From assembly GCF_965363235.1 (NCBI RefSeq), contig NC_134845.1:9114101-9178100 (forward strand): a DNA stretch of 64,000 nt, given 5' to 3'. Numbering within the stretch: the first letter of the stretch is position 1; each line of letters starts with the position of its first letter. Shown here piece after piece: positions 38,101 through 63,711 of this stretch. The translations under genes and the position numbers were made by a program. The DNA is from Mytilus galloprovincialis. Lineage: Eukaryota; Mollusca; Bivalvia; Mytilida; Mytilidae. Below the pieces are notes generated by a model. It did not search any database. It worked only from the letters and a program-made list of their open reading frames with translations, and was not told the DNA's origin.

Positions 38101-39768
38101 TAGATACAGAGAAATATTACACTGCAAAAATGACCGGCAAGACAAATTCTACAAATAAGTCTTTAAGGCCTCTTGTAATTTCACCCCTCCACAAAGACTG
38201 TGTTGTATTTTTATCGTCGTGTTCATTTGAAAGTGTGGCGCGATGAAAGCAAATTAGAGCAATACATATGATATTGAACCCCCATTTTGATCTATAATTA
38301 TTACGATTAGGTTTTCTAAATCTTGGTTTAAATATCATAAATGCTTTAAAGTAAATTTATGAAACGTTCATCATTTCTCTTTGGCTAGTTTTTTTTATGA
38401 TAAATTGCTTGATGATGGTTAAGGTCACCGTACGGCCTTCAACAATCAGCAAATCCCGTACCACATTGTGTTTGATCTTTGTTAATATAATGGAATTTGA
38501 TGAGACTGTCGTACAAGTGAGAGGTTTATCTAGCTTTAAAACCAGGTTTAATCAACCATTTTCTACATAAGAAAATGCCTATACCAAGTCAGGACCATGG
38601 CAGTTGTTATCCGTTCGTTTGATGTGTTTTCGCTTTTGGTTTTGCCATTTGATAAGAGACTTTTTGTTTTGAATTTTCCTTCGTGTTCAGTATTTTTGTT
38701 ATTTTTGTGATTTTACTATTTCTGCTTCGTAATTTGTGATTGAAGATGAATTCCGCGACAGTTGATAAATTGATATTTACCTGACATCACGTAATAAGAG
38801 AACGAGGATTCTGTTATTGTTGTCATTTTCATACATATATACACGTCCTGTTCACTTCCAAACAAGTTCACTGTTGTTTTTCCTCTATAAAAAGTCATAA
38901 TCAAGATAAGGACTAGGCATATTCGTCGATGATATTACACACTTCGAAAAATGACACGTGTATTACGATACATAAGTGGCATCTGTATGTTTTGGAAGTC
39001 ATACTTTTAGAAAATGTAATAGACATTTTTACAATTTTAGTGATTGATAACAGCTAGCAGATGTTCTAAGTCCACTGAACATTACTTTCGGAGAAATGGA
39101 ATCACTTTTTTGTGATTGCAAATCACGAAGAATAAGCCTGAACATTACGTTTAAAGGATACAGACAAAGTACGAATACTTTCAAAAGAAGCAATACAGTT
39201 TGTTGACCACTCACTCTAGGGTATTTTGCCTGTCCATTTTGTTTTCTTCACAGTTGCATTTTTTCTCCTAGGAGTGAGTACTTCACATGAGAAGACTGCT
39301 TTTCACAATTTTGATAACTGTCATAGTTAACCATGGTTAAAAAATACTGCGGTTTTTGTTGTTGGTTTTCCTTTTTTTCACAGAGTCCACATATATGTAA
39401 CAGAAGGGTTTTGGAACTCTTTTATTTTTATGCAAATATTGAATACAAATTAGTATTTGGTGCAAGAATCAGGGGTTCGTGGATTAACAACACTCTTATT
39501 CTAGCCGTACTGCTTCATGTATGTTCGAGATATGTTTTATCCCGATAGAAATTTATTCTACACATTAGATGTGTTTTTAAATTTTTTATTACAAAGACTT
39601 ACTTTGAAATAATGAAATCATTGATAACACTGTGACACGCCCAGTCGGTCACGCTACTTGAATATGATTGGACGACATATCCTGACATTTCATCGCTTGT
39701 AAAAGTTAGAAGTCCTCTTTCATTATCGTACCAGGAACTATTTTGTAAGGCGTAGGGATAATCACATC
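26150..39768 (-). CDS. Type I membrane protein with DUF7044/DUF7042/DUF7043-like ectodomain
   Basis: I joined eight exons on the minus strand by matching splice sites and phases: 39768-39603, 38884-38781, 37859-37728, 36925-36749, 35299-35190, 34382-34265, 30701-30528 and 26322-26150 (stop TAA at 26150). All junctions are GT-AG and the frame stays open for about 384 residues. The ectodomain opens with CDYPYALQNSSWYDNERGLL, resembling the Cys-Phe/Tyr-Pro ... Trp-Tyr start of DUF7044. CPSVFLGNFFYTYDNGTG and EWDVCTNRTTMKFNYTQC follow, as in DUF7042, then a last Cys-rich block ending YRFTCM. These names are recalled, not searched. Exon 30701-30528 encodes a Ser/Thr/Asp linker, one membrane span of about 25 Ile/Val/Leu-rich residues, and the stop-transfer motif KFKKKNKK. 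The last exon is a 57-residue charged cytoplasmic tail without a known motif. Function is unknown; a cell-surface or recognition role is a guess. The first exon with the signal peptide was not found; it should join at an AG just before 39768. Introns hold many dispersed repeats. Confidence 0.75.
28460..30262 (+). mobile_element. Non-autonomous element with three 500-base internal repeats
   Basis: The left end reads TTTTAGCTCACC followed by a small palindrome, GGCCCGAAGGGCC. The right end reads AAGGTGAGCGACACAGGCTC followed by CTTTAGAGCCTCTAG, again with a palindrome (GGCTCTTTAGAGCC). GCTCACC and GGTGAGC form short inverted ends. Between them is a CGTC-rich simple stretch (28505-28548), then units starting at 28551, 29054 and 29556 (period about 502) and a partial fourth near 30050. 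The frames 29105-29317 and 29628-29897 lie in these units and are not genes. It sits in the intron between the membrane-span exon and the tail exon of the minus-strand gene. Confidence 0.7.
30733..30860 (-). repeat. Dispersed repeat (copy 2 of 3)
   Basis: Reverse orientation of 24240-24378, with AATGGAAATGGGGAATGTGT and ACTCCCGCACCCGGAGGCGT. It lies only about 30 bases upstream of the acceptor of the membrane-span exon (30702), so it forms part of that intron's 3' end. Confidence 0.6.
31020..31590. mobile_element. Miniature element with short inverted ends
   Basis: The left end is AAGGTGGCTCGTTGG and the right end is CAGGAGCCCCCTTAAGG, roughly reverse complements. The 570-base body is AT-rich and non-coding. 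I recognise the phrase TCGGGAGGCAGATTGTGAGC as part of a repeat common in mussels, from memory. It lies in an intron of the minus-strand membrane-protein gene. Confidence 0.5.
31920..32095 (+). mobile_element. tRNA-derived SINE
   Basis: Starts AGCCTAGGTGGTCGAGAGG, which fits a Pol III A box in a Leu/Ser-type tRNA head. About 60 bases later GAGTTCGAATCTAGACC matches a B box. The head has no clean tRNA cloverleaf and is followed by an unrelated body with AACATTGTTGGGCTGTTATT, so it is a SINE rather than a functional tRNA gene. Confidence 0.6.
32096..34260. other. Intron sequence of the membrane-protein gene
   Basis: Mostly AT-rich. It has dispersed-repeat fragments at 32125-32240 and 33470-33790 (minus copy of the family at 1362) and a pair of near-identical blocks at about 31735-31885 and 32335-32485 (ACATACATGTATTGTTGAT, then TTTATAACGTCTCA). 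No exon was found between 34265 and 30701. Confidence 0.4.
36420..36700 (+). mobile_element. Reverse-transcriptase element fragment in intron
   Basis: Carries TCTCAGTTGATACGATATTC and GAAGTTGAAATCATCCTCTC, closely matching the C-terminal reverse-transcriptase region at 52215-52345. It is inserted antisense to the membrane-protein gene, just past the donor of exon 36925-36749. Short and broken. Confidence 0.6.
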
Positions 39769-40600
39769 CTGTAGAATATAAGACAATCTTAGTTTCATCA
39801 GTACAGACTGACACTGTTGCACAGGACATTTCATTTCAGATACAGACGATAATAGAATCAGTGCAATGCAAAAACAAAATGGCGTCTCGTGTGCACGTGG
39901 CACCCCGAGGCTTCCATATTTATTACAAATACAATTTATTTTAAAAAAAATAGGGGTCAGTCCATTCTTAATTTGTTGAGAAAGAACGAACCAATTCAAA
40001 GAATGTTACAGAATTATTATAAAATTAAAGCTATACGTAAATGGAGTAGTCTAAGGAATAAAAACCAGTTATCACTAATGAATAGATATAAGAAGATGTG
40101 GTGTGAGTGCCAATAAGACAACTCTCCATCCAAATAACAATTTTAAAAAAGTAAACCATTATAGGTCAATGTACGGCCTTCAACACGGAGCCTTGGCTCA
40201 CATCACAGGAAGTATATTTACATTCAGTAAGATGATATATAGTACATTCTCACCAGCTTTTACACATGTAATGAATGTTAATAGTTCCAATAAATAAATC
40301 TTCATGTTCCTTGCTGCTATCTTTTGTTATGTCTTAAAATTTGTGTCCAATATTATTATGTTGCTAACAAGTTCTAAATCATGGTATGCCAAAACAGAGT
40401 GTTATAAACTTTATTTATAGAATAACTTTAAAGTGTTAAAAACTCACCAATTAATTGATTACTGCGGAGGTCACATATTTAAAAATTTATTTTTTCTTAT
40501 TCGTATTTTTTTTTTTATTTGATTGTTCCAGCGTGTGACTCTGATAGTTTTATAACAAATAGTGCTAGTATATCCGGAAACTGATATTAGATAAATAGAG

Positions 40601-40737
40601 AATAATACATGGTAAAATCCGTATCATATGTCGTATCATCCCGAGACATCAATATCAGCCCAAGGGCCTTTAGGCCCGAGGGATGATATTGGTCGAGGGT
40701 GATACGGCATGTGATACGGATTTTGCCATGTATTATA
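40601..40737. repeat. Foldback hairpin with GC-rich apex
   Basis: The arms read ATAATACATGGTAAAATCCG and, inverted, CGGATTTTGCCATGTATTAT. The apex is GGGCCTTTAGGCCC. A half copy (left arm only) of the same family lies at 46145-46225 inside intron 3 of the alcohol dehydrogenase gene. No coding potential. Confidence 0.8.
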
Positions 40738-40983
40738 CACTTTATCATATATTTCAACAGAAGAGTATTATATTATATGAACTGTTTTCTGATCCATAGC
40801 ACTGGGTTACCTTCAGTTCTACTTTTGTCTTGTTTCAAAGGCCTTAAAAGAACTGCTCAATTACTTATCCGAAGCACCTGGGTTACCTTACAATTTTATA
40901 TTTTGTTTATTATTGTATTAATTTGTGAGTTTTGTATTTTTCATAGTTGCATTTAGTGTGCCAAAAAATATACTTGACGTTCG

Positions 40984-41045
40984 TGACGTCACATACAATA
41001 TGAAAACTCGACATTCGTGACGTCACATACCAAACAATGACGTCA
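40984..41045. promoter_or_regulatory. Cluster of three TGACGTCA palindromes
   Basis: Perfect CRE/ATF-type octamers lie at 40984-40991, 41018-41025 and 41038-41045, the first two in a repeated context (TTCGTGACGTCACATAC). The cluster lies upstream of both the minus-strand membrane-protein gene and the plus-strand alcohol dehydrogenase gene. It may equally be part of a repeat, since further TGACGTCA sites occur at about 24849, 57622, 61034 and 62375. Confidence 0.4.
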
Positions 41046-41389
41046 TTCAAAAAATTTACCTATTTTGAGGAAAATTTTTCTTAAGCAAAAAAAAAACCAA
41101 AACTGACTATGTAAAAAAATTAAAAAAAATAAAAAAAAAGTAGGGGTGTGATAAAGGGTATGCGATAAAGGGTATGCGATAAAGGGTGCGCATCAAAGTT
41201 GCGCGATATGGATTAAACAGCAGGCTATTTATCACATATGCAAAACTACTGTATTTACTACTAAACATATGATAAAATTTCTTATTTCTTATGCAGCAAA
41301 AATACTGCAATCTGATTGGTTGACAACCCCGGTGTAAATAACACCCCACCCTTGTCCACCCGGGGATAAATAAAATTTGCCAAAATTTT

Positions 41390-41590
41390 AAAAAAAATGA
41401 AATTTTGCCAAAAAAATATTAAAAAAAAAAAAAAAATCCAAAATAAAGAAAAAAAATAAAATTTAAAAAAAAAATGATAATAAGAACATGCTTAAAAAAA
41501 ATTAAAGAAATTGAAATTTTTTTTTTTTTTTTATAACTCAAAAGAACACAAAAATTTTCTGAATTTTTCCAAAAATAAAGTAAAAAAGTA
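41390..41590. repeat. Low-complexity A/T-rich stretch
   Basis: Long A and T runs broken by short motifs. The neighbouring open frame 41511-41711 is built from this and is not a gene. Confidence 0.6.
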
Positions 41591-41713
41591 TTTGACAATG
41601 TGCAGCAACATGGACATTGAAAAAATATTACGCTGGATACTTTTCATTACCATTTTTCAATTATTACACCCTGGTTTAAAAATGAGTAATAAAATTGTTC
41701 ATAAGAAATAAAT

Positions 41714-41853
41714 TCGTTATCTTGGTGTAATCAGGGGTGTACGGAATATTACACCTTGTTGAAAATTCATACACCCATTCGACTGCGCCTTAGGGTGTAT
41801 GAATTTTCAACAACGGTGTAAATTCTGTACACCCCTGATTACACCAAGATAAC
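41714..41853. repeat. Foldback hairpin with GC-rich apex
   Basis: The arms read TTATCTTGGTGTAATCAGGG and its reverse complement, with TTGAAAATTCATACACCC nearer the loop. The centre is ATTCGACTGCGCCTTAGGG. Arm length is about 60 bases. Different in sequence from the other foldbacks but the same in design. Confidence 0.8.
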
Positions 41854-42689
41854 TAATAATATTCAAAATTAATGATGGGACGTAAAAGTCGTACTTAATT
41901 TTGCACACAACGCTATAGGCTGACGTAGATAGATAACATTAGCTAAACTTTTTTTCTTAACTGTATTTATTCTTATAAGGCAGCAACCATTTGATGTTCT
42001 GGGGGGGGGGGGGGGGGCTATAGGTTTTTTTTCTGGACAATCTATTTTTTTCGCGACAAGTCGAAAACAATTTTTTCCTTTCAATTTAAGCATTACATAT
42101 AGTGGCAGCTGAGGGTGAAACAAACAATTTTTTTTTCTCAGAATCAAAAACAAATTATTTTTTTCTCCAAAATTTATCCGTTAATTGTTATTCTTTTTAT
42201 CTCATGGTTTCTTTTAACTTCAATTTGGAGATTTAATGATATCAAGACAAATTTAAGAATTTAGGCGCTTTCTATACAAATGTTCAACTATTTTGAATGA
42301 ATTCAATTTAAAATATTTCAGAAAATAAATGTGATAAAATGCAATATTTATTTATCTTTTTCCAATTATAGTTTAACGAGCTAAAATCTAATGAAAATGT
42401 TTACCAAATTCCGTGACATATCCCATTCACTGTACTTTCACCTCAAATTCAACTTTCTTTTCGATTACAATGCAAAACTGGAATATTATCATTAAGGTAT
42501 TTATAAGGAGTATCTATTGCCCCATACATTCCTACAATATACTGGCAGCAACTTTATATGCACACAAAATTAAAGGAATAACCCGTTTGTATCTCCAGAG
42601 ACATGTATTATATGTCTCTGGTATCTCGAGACATTTTCTTTAATACTACCGTCTAAGGTTGGTGTAAAGGGGGTAAATCTTCCCTACTT

Positions 42690-42970
42690 ATGATGGTTTA
42701 AAGTATACTGGATCCTTCATGTCAGTGTGGATATGTTAGTGAGGATGAATATCGTTTCATTTTTGTTTGTCCAAAATACATAACGTATAGACAAACTTTA
42801 CTCAACAATCTTAATTGGTTTACCGAAAACTTTGTTTGAGATACTAAACTGCTAACTTGCGGAGACTTTAACCCTTCGAATGAACAAATATGCTAATTTT
42901 CAAACATGTGTTTAAGATTTTTCTAAAAGGTTAAACACATTTTTAGTACTTCAAAAAGTGTTATTGGTAC
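42690..42970 (+). mobile_element. LINE remnant (C-terminal Cys-rich end)
   Basis: The plus strand reads CGYVSEDEYHFIFVCPKY followed by RQTLLNNLNWFTENF and LLTCGDFNPSNEQ. This is the C-x-C-G ... E-D-x2-H-F ... C pattern and tail at the end of many LINE polymerases. No upstream polymerase is present and the frame is not continuous, so it is a dead 5'-truncated copy. Confidence 0.6.
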
Positions 42971-43426
42971 TGGCACGGACCATCGTCAACATTAAAGCCT
43001 AAGTCAGTATCACAGGCTTAATAGTATGATTTTCCAAGCTGTGCTTCCTCCTAGTTCGTATAAATTCCAATACCTTTGTTCGTTTTGCAAGCATATCATT
43101 ACTTTATTGTAGAAGTCATATAGAAGTACAATATTCTAGCTCAGGAGCTTCCGTAGGAAATGATTACCTCAACTGTATCTGGCAATATTTTTTCGGATTG
43201 TTTTGCGCTTAATGCTGTAAAAATTGTAAGCCTTGTATCATTGTTATTTTGCCTTCGTAGATTAAGCAAATAAAATAGGTTTAAACTAAACTCAAGACAG
43301 TCCTTGGTAATTTTTACCACAACAACATCACCGTTAGATATCACCTGTTTAATCTATATTTATCGTAACCTTCTTACAGGTCAGTTATATTTGGGGCGTT
43401 ATTTATCAAAAATTTACCTCAGTACA

Positions 43427-58036
<14,610 letters not shown>

Positions 58037-58462
58037 ATTAACATTTATAGAAACTTTATTATTATTATTATAATTTGCATGTACAGAATCTATTGATAAT
58101 TAATTTTGTTTCAAATTTGAGTACATATATTTAAAAAATATATAAATAAATGTTCGTGTTTCAAATTTACGAAGCAATTGTATTGTGCCATATATTTTGA
58201 AAAATAAACAGGATCTCTTTTATATGATTATAACTTTGCTTGAGTCTTATTTCTGTGCCCAACTGTTCATGTACGTATTATCTAGTATTTTACTCATCTC
58301 TCATCATTACAAAGATACGGCATACATGTAATATCTTTCAACAGCTTCTTTGGGCCACATCTTAGTTCAGTCAGTGCTCCCTCTTATGATCCGCCACTGT
58401 AATCACATACCAGTAACATGGTAACACAGATTAACGTACTGTACAGTATATACGTGGAATTT

Positions 58463-58632
58463 ATAGTTAAGAATTGAATACTTCTTTTCGTAAATTTATT
58501 GGGGTGTAAAAGCGTTGACCGAAGTACATTTTGTATGAAGCGCGGAAGCGCTTCATTCTAAAAATGTATGCACGGTCAACGATTTTACAACCCTATAAAG
58601 TTACAAAAAGAAGCATTCAATACTTATAATTA
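58463..58632. repeat. Foldback hairpin with GC-rich apex
   Basis: The arms read GAATTGAATACTTCTTTT and the inverted AAAAAGAAGCATTCAATAC. The inner arms carry GCGTTGACCGAAGTACATTT, and the apex is GAAGCGCGGAAGCGCTTC, with CG-rich arms. It sits about 430 bases past the stop codon of the alcohol dehydrogenase gene. Confidence 0.8.
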
Positions 58633-58826
58633 CATTTTTTAGCTATGATCATGAAAACACGAATTTAAAGTTGTATTGAGCAATGCAACTGCTTACGGAA
58701 TAACACGTGATGTGCAGTTAGCCAATCAGAATAAAAAATTATAATGAAACATACATCTAATGTAATTATTTGAGTTTAATTGTCCGATTTGCAGTGAAAT
58801 TGAGCTATAACGATAAATAAATTCAT

Positions 58827-59360
58827 GATGGTGGTCTACAGTAGAACATTGTTGTGAACCTCTTCAGTAGCTGTCATATGTCGTGTCATCATGTGTTTCG
58901 TTACTTAGATTAATGGTGGTCTACAGTAGAACATTGTTGTGAACCTCTTCAGTAGCTGTCGTATGTCGTGTAATCATGTGTTTCGTTACTTAGATTAATG
59001 GTGGTCTACAGTAGAACATGGTTGTGAACCTCTTCAGTAGCTGTCATATGTCGTGTCATCATGTGTTTCGTTACTTAGATTGATGGTGGTCTACAGTAGA
59101 ACATTGTTGTGAACATCTTCAGTAGCTGTCATATGTCGTGTCATCATGTGTTTCGTTACTTAGATTGATGGTGGTCTACAGTAGAACATTGTTGTGAACC
59201 TCTTCAGTAGCTGTCGTATGTCGTGTCATCATGTGTTTCGTTACTTAGATTGATGGTGGTCTACAGTAGAACATTGTTGTGAACCTCTTCAGTAATTGTC
59301 GTATGTCGTGTCATCATGTGTTTCGTTACTTAGATTGATGGTGGTCTACAGTAGAACATT
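58827..59360 (+). repeat. 85-bp minisatellite, about 6.3 units
   Basis: The phrase ATGGTGGTCTACAGTAGAAC recurs at about 58827, 58912, 58997, 59082, 59167, 59252 and 59337. Units differ by only a few bases. The open frame 59296-59613 starts inside it and is not a gene. Confidence 0.9.
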
Positions 59361-59650
59361 AAATTCAGAGCTAAATATTTCATGTATGTTTAGGACAAAA
59401 ACATTTTATCATAACTATGAATACAGTATGCATGGGAGGAGTCGGAGAATGAGAATGGAGAGCAAGAAATCTACAATGTCACTGGACAATAAGGATGTGC
59501 TGGATAGGGACCGTCATTTTGCCATGCAACAGGGCACCTACCCTATAGTTTTTAAAAGGGCCTGTGTACCTGTTGGAGGCATGGCACTTTCGTTACACGA
59601 GGTTTTGGATTAAACGCCCCCATTCCAATTCTACATCACTGCGTTCCTAT

Positions 59651-59734
59651 ATCAATCTAAAATTAGTTGTGTATATGTCTCGCGACATATAAACAACGAG
59701 GAGCAATTGTGGAGAACTAATTTTAAATAGATTG
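59651..59734. repeat. Small foldback with perfect apex palindrome
   Basis: The outer arms are CAATCTAAAATTAGTT and the inverted AACTAATTTTAAATAGATTG. The centre ATATGTCTCGCGACATAT is a perfect 18-base palindrome. Confidence 0.7.
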
Positions 59735-59924
59735 TTTCTGTTAATTCCGCACAGACAAATAACGGAATACTTTAAAACAATACACACAACAACTACTACT
59801 AGGTGTTTATTTATTGAACTGGATTCTACCGAGCTCTGGCGAGATATATTGTTCAGATGTCATACAGTACTTTATGATGTTGGGATGTACTCTCATGTGA
59901 GCCGTTCATGTGTTTTACTGAGCA

Positions 59925-60100
59925 AGCGTCACTGATGAGTCTTTTGCAGACGAAACGCGCGTCTGGTGTGAGTGTAAAGTTTTAGTCCTGGTATCTATGA
60001 CGATATAAAAAAGATGTGGTATGATTGCCATGAGACAACTCTCCACACGAGACCAAAATGACACAGAAATTAACAACTATAGGTCACCGTACGTTGAGTT
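59925..60100. repeat. Satellite-monomer fragment joined to dispersed repeat
   Basis: GCGTCACTGATGAGTC followed by AGACGAAACGCGCGTCTG is the reverse complement of the core of the 355-bp satellite unit. It is joined at about 60000 to the dispersed family that begins GATGTGGTATGATTGCCATG. The stretch 60100-61760 holds nothing else I recognise beyond A/T runs and a TGACGTCA site near 61034. Confidence 0.6.
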
Positions 60101-61764
60101 TATTTACCAAGGAGGATTTTGAAAATTAATAACTCAGCCTTGATAATCACAAAAATAAATGGTTTGTTCTGTGGTAGTTTGAAAATAAATTACCTGACTT
60201 GCAATGTATTGAAAATAAATAACTCAGCAGGTCTAATCGAAGTATGAGATGGCACCAGATTCTTCATAAATTTATCTTTTTTCCCCCAAAAAAAATCGGG
60301 AAACACTTCCCAATTTATTTAATAATAAAAGTATAAATATTTATTTTATTTAAATATATACTTGAAATGTCTGAAAATTGGTTTCATTTAACTTTAGATA
60401 TATATTGTCTCAGAAAACCTTACCTCACTTTTATTTTAACATGCAGGGCCGTATCTACATTAAAGCAAATGCCTCAGGTAGGAAATTTCAAAACTAAACG
60501 CTTGTCTCCATATCAAATTACGGTGTTCACGGCGAGTACCTTGCAAGAAGCAAGTTCTGTTTTTCCTCAGACGTAGCCCTGATATTTCGGGATCAATGTT
60601 TCTTATTTATTTGTCTTTTGTTCATTGATTACCCTTCTGCATTCTGTTAGTGTTGCATTCCTTTTGTAATCTAGTAATTTTGTTATGACTTGATCACGAG
60701 TTTAAAAAAAAAAAAAAAACAGCAGCCACAGACTTAACTATGTGAATTTCATTTTTGCTTATTCGACAAATTGAATTCTATAAATGGACAATTAGCACTT
60801 GTATCATTAGGGAATTCTAATAAAAGTACCCACAGAACAAATATTATTGCTAGTTTATCCTGTACAATGAAGATCACTAAGACACTTAATGAACGTTAAT
60901 AGTGTAGGGATACAGATAGGTTGGTCCCCTCCGTAAAACATTCAGTATGCCTTCGGAATATACAAATATTGTCAAGAATTTCAATAACGGCCGGGAAACA
61001 GACTAGGATACAGACGATCCCTTCTATCTGGTTAATGACGTCATAAAGGCGCGCATAAAAGACATTTTTTTTCGGTGACGGATGAACTCGAAAGTGGTCT
61101 ATTCAGATATTGATCTCAGATTTTGTTGTCTCATACGACAGAGCACGCGAGTTCCGATAGATCTTAATTTCATTCAAATTGGATATCAAATCTTCAACTC
61201 AGTTCTCCACTGAAGCAATTTATCATTACAAAGTAAAGCAAATAATTCATGGAGTAATTATATTACTAGATCATATTAGATACATGTATTAAAGAAGACG
61301 TGGTATGAATGCTAATGAGACGACAAAATGACACAAAAATTAACATGCATTGAAAGTAAAGCTCCATTTTGATAATATGCTTGCACAAGTTTACGTGCTA
61401 TAAAAAGGAGCATAAATAAGGCAAAATTCGTTATCTTGAATCAGTCAGATCTACAACGAAATAAAACCAATACCATGGTTGTATCCTTGTTACAGTCCAG
61501 ACACGGTATTGGTCTTGATTCTAATTTTGCTGACGTATATCCTTCAACTAATCATTGATTTCTAGCGACGTGTTTCCATTTTGACAAATATTATCAGATT
61601 ATCCGTGATGAACTTATTTTTTCACATACCTCATATATATACGTCACAATGCAGCTTCTTGGGACATTATATTACCAAAGTTCGGAATAAAAACATTAAG
61701 TGTAGAAAAATTTATTAAGAAAATAAAATGAACATAACTATATTTTGTAACAGTAACATTCAGG

Positions 61765-61861
61765 CGCGGATCCAGAGGGGGGGGGGGGTCCGGGGGTTGG
61801 AACCCCCCTTTACTCTGGGTTGGGAACCCCCCTTTTTAAAATGGCTGGATCCGCCCCTGAC
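61765..61861. repeat. Short dispersed element with G/C homopolymer runs, copy 2
   Basis: The ends are inverted copies, CAGGCGCGGATCCAG and CTGGATCCGCCCCTG. Between them lie a run of 13 G, CCGGGGGTTGGAACCCCCC and ACTCTGGGTTGGGAACCCC. It is a better preserved relative of 925-1078. Confidence 0.7.
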
Positions 61862-62019
61862 ATTGGAATGATTTGTTAATCGTAATATACCACTAACATG
61901 TTCGAATTATAATCGGTTTTAATTCATAAAACTGTAAGAACAATTAAGTAGCTTGAATTATCAAATGTTTGCAAATTTCACTAATTAAAAATAAAAATCA
62001 AACTAAAGTTAAACCGTCA

Positions 62020-62250
62020 TCAACTTGACTGTCGAAGTCTTTCGCTAGATAGCTGCCATGACTCTAATAAACATTTTAATTCTTCTGTCAAAACTGGTTC
62101 CCTCTGTTCCCCAGTAAGTTTCTCTATGATCAAGGCGGGAGAACATCCTATCATTGTTTGTTTGACTATATTGACAGCACATACAAAGTCGTCCCTTGTC
62201 CTGATGAATTGTTGTTCTAGGTAGAAAGACCTGTCGTCCCAGTATACTAA
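62020..62250 (-). CDS. Last exon of a THEM6-like gene (partial)
   Basis: An acceptor (TTTTTTAG) at 62251 opens 76 codons that end at TGA 62022-62020, phase 0. The product starts LVYWDDRSFYLEQQFIRTRD, continues DFVCAVNIVKQTMIGCSP, and ends with SWQLSSERLRQSS. This matches the C-terminal third of the THEM6 family (acyl-thioesterase-like hotdog-fold proteins), with the Trp-Asp ... Tyr-Leu-Glu-Gln start and the C-terminal LSSERLR motif; the match is from memory. The acidic active-site part and signal anchor of the family should be in upstream exons, which I could not find between 62250 and 64000; they probably lie beyond the window. Confidence 0.65.
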   Translation of the reverse strand, partial: LVYWDDRSFYLEQQFIRTRDDFVCAVNIVKQTMIGCSPALIIEKLTGEQREPVLTEELKCLLESWQLSSERLRQSS

Positions 62251-62500
62251 CTAAAAAATATTAAACGTTATCACATATTTGTTATGAATACCTTAGGTTT
62301 TGCATATGCAATAACCTCAAAATTGCCCGGGGCAAAAAAGAGATATCCATATTGTGCCCTGTACCTAATGACGTGACGTCATTGCATCCTGAACGACACG
62401 TTTTTAATAAATTGTTTAAGATTTTACCTTTTATGTATCATTAAATTGTTATAATTGAACTTTTTTCTCTTTTCTGCAGAACTTAAATATGTGATAAAAA

Positions 62501-62637
62501 GATTATAACATGTCTTTTCCATATTGGCCCGGGTATCATCCCTCGACCCATATCGGCCCTCGGCTAAAGCCTCGATGCCGATATGGCAGTCTCGGGATGA
62601 TACCAGGGCCAATATGGAAAAAGGCATGTTATAATCT
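62501..62637. repeat. Foldback hairpin with GC-rich apex
   Basis: The arms read GATTATAACATGTCTTTTCC and its reverse complement, then ATATTGGCCC and GATATGGC-type sequence nearer the loop. The apex is CGGCTAAAGCC. The minus-strand frame 62424-62663 is made by the hairpin and is not a gene. Confidence 0.8.
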
Positions 62638-62649
62638 ATACTTACACAC

Positions 62650-63600
62650 TTATATAACAGCATAATCTCATCTCTACTTTTTACATCGCGATGACCGTGA
62701 AGCTTAGCTGAATAGTAACAATAAAATTATATACAATGATTAAAATGATTATTTAAAACAATTGCAGTTTTAAAAAAAAGGCACAAGTAAAGCAATACAA
62801 ATAAACCAAATCAAATTATAAATCAAATTATGCAGTTAAGACCAGCAATAAAATCCATGCAGTAAGTTTCGTTTTTGACTGGTAACCGATCTATAAATAC
62901 GCGGACATTATCGAGTGCAAAATAACATGATAATGATTCCTTATCGGTTGATATAAATTAATTTCTTCAATAAATACTCATAAAAAAATATTTTAGAATA
63001 AAAATTTGTAATATGCAATACATGATATTCAAGTAAAAAATCATTAATATCTATGCACACATACAAAATTGAATAATGAGAAAATGAGTCCGACTACAAA
63101 ATTACTCTGATTAAGATGCTGTGCGACTGTGTCAGAAAGAGTGACTTCAGTGTTTAGTTTGGAGATATTAGATTTACTGATTCTGTTCTGATTCGCTCTA
63201 TCATACCTTTGTTTTGATCTTATAAATATCGAAGAGTTGTAAAGAACGTCTGTATCTAATATTATTCCCAGCATTGGACATGGTAGCTCCTAATTTCTGT
63301 ACCATTTTCCATGCTTTACTCTGTATTCAAAACTTAAACCTAGCAAAATCACAGTCTCGTAGATATCTAGCATTATTCATATGTATCATAAAATCAAGAT
63401 CCGTTGTTAAACATATTCCTACAAAGAAAATAGGGGCATCAATATTTTACAAAAAGATTCTACCTTTGTTGTACATTCGAGAAATTCTAGATCACAAATG
63501 TATTTTCCTGAGTTTTTTTCAAACGTCAGCTAGTATTTGCTATGTAAAAATATAGTTAGTGTTCAAAAGACCCTTGCACTGTGAGTTCGGTTTAATAAAA
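62650..63600. other. Unassigned AT-rich region
   Basis: Two overlapping-region open frames (minus 63044-63274 and plus 63274-63555) have no recognisable family, splice structure or conserved motif. I cannot support either as a gene. They may belong to a decayed element. Confidence 0.35.
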
Positions 63601-63711
63601 ACAATTGTGGCCCCTTAGAATCGATGAATATCCAAAATTGTCAATCTCATTGAAATAACCTTCTCGTGTTGGCAATTTTGGATATTCACCTTTTCAACGG
63701 GCCATAATTGT
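63601..63711. repeat. Foldback, imperfect arms
   Basis: CAATTGTGGCCCC and GAATATCCAAAATTGTCAA on the left are matched by the inverted copies of GGGCCATAATTG and GGCAATTTTGGATATTC on the right. The loop is about 25 bases. It is more diverged than the other foldbacks. Confidence 0.65.

Noticed and set aside
39706-39999. Frame with a hydrophobic stretch (FCIALILLSSVSE) as the missing signal-peptide exon of the membrane protein
   Set aside because: The frame does not match exon 39768-39603 and no convincing donor lies after the hydrophobic stretch. Left open rather than joined.
41869-42153. 94-residue frame with a proline run
   Set aside because: The proline run is the G homopolymer at 42000 read on the other strand, and nothing else looks protein-like.
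59296-59613. 105-residue frame after the alcohol dehydrogenase gene
   Set aside because: Starts inside the 85-bp minisatellite and shows no recognisable domain or splice structure.
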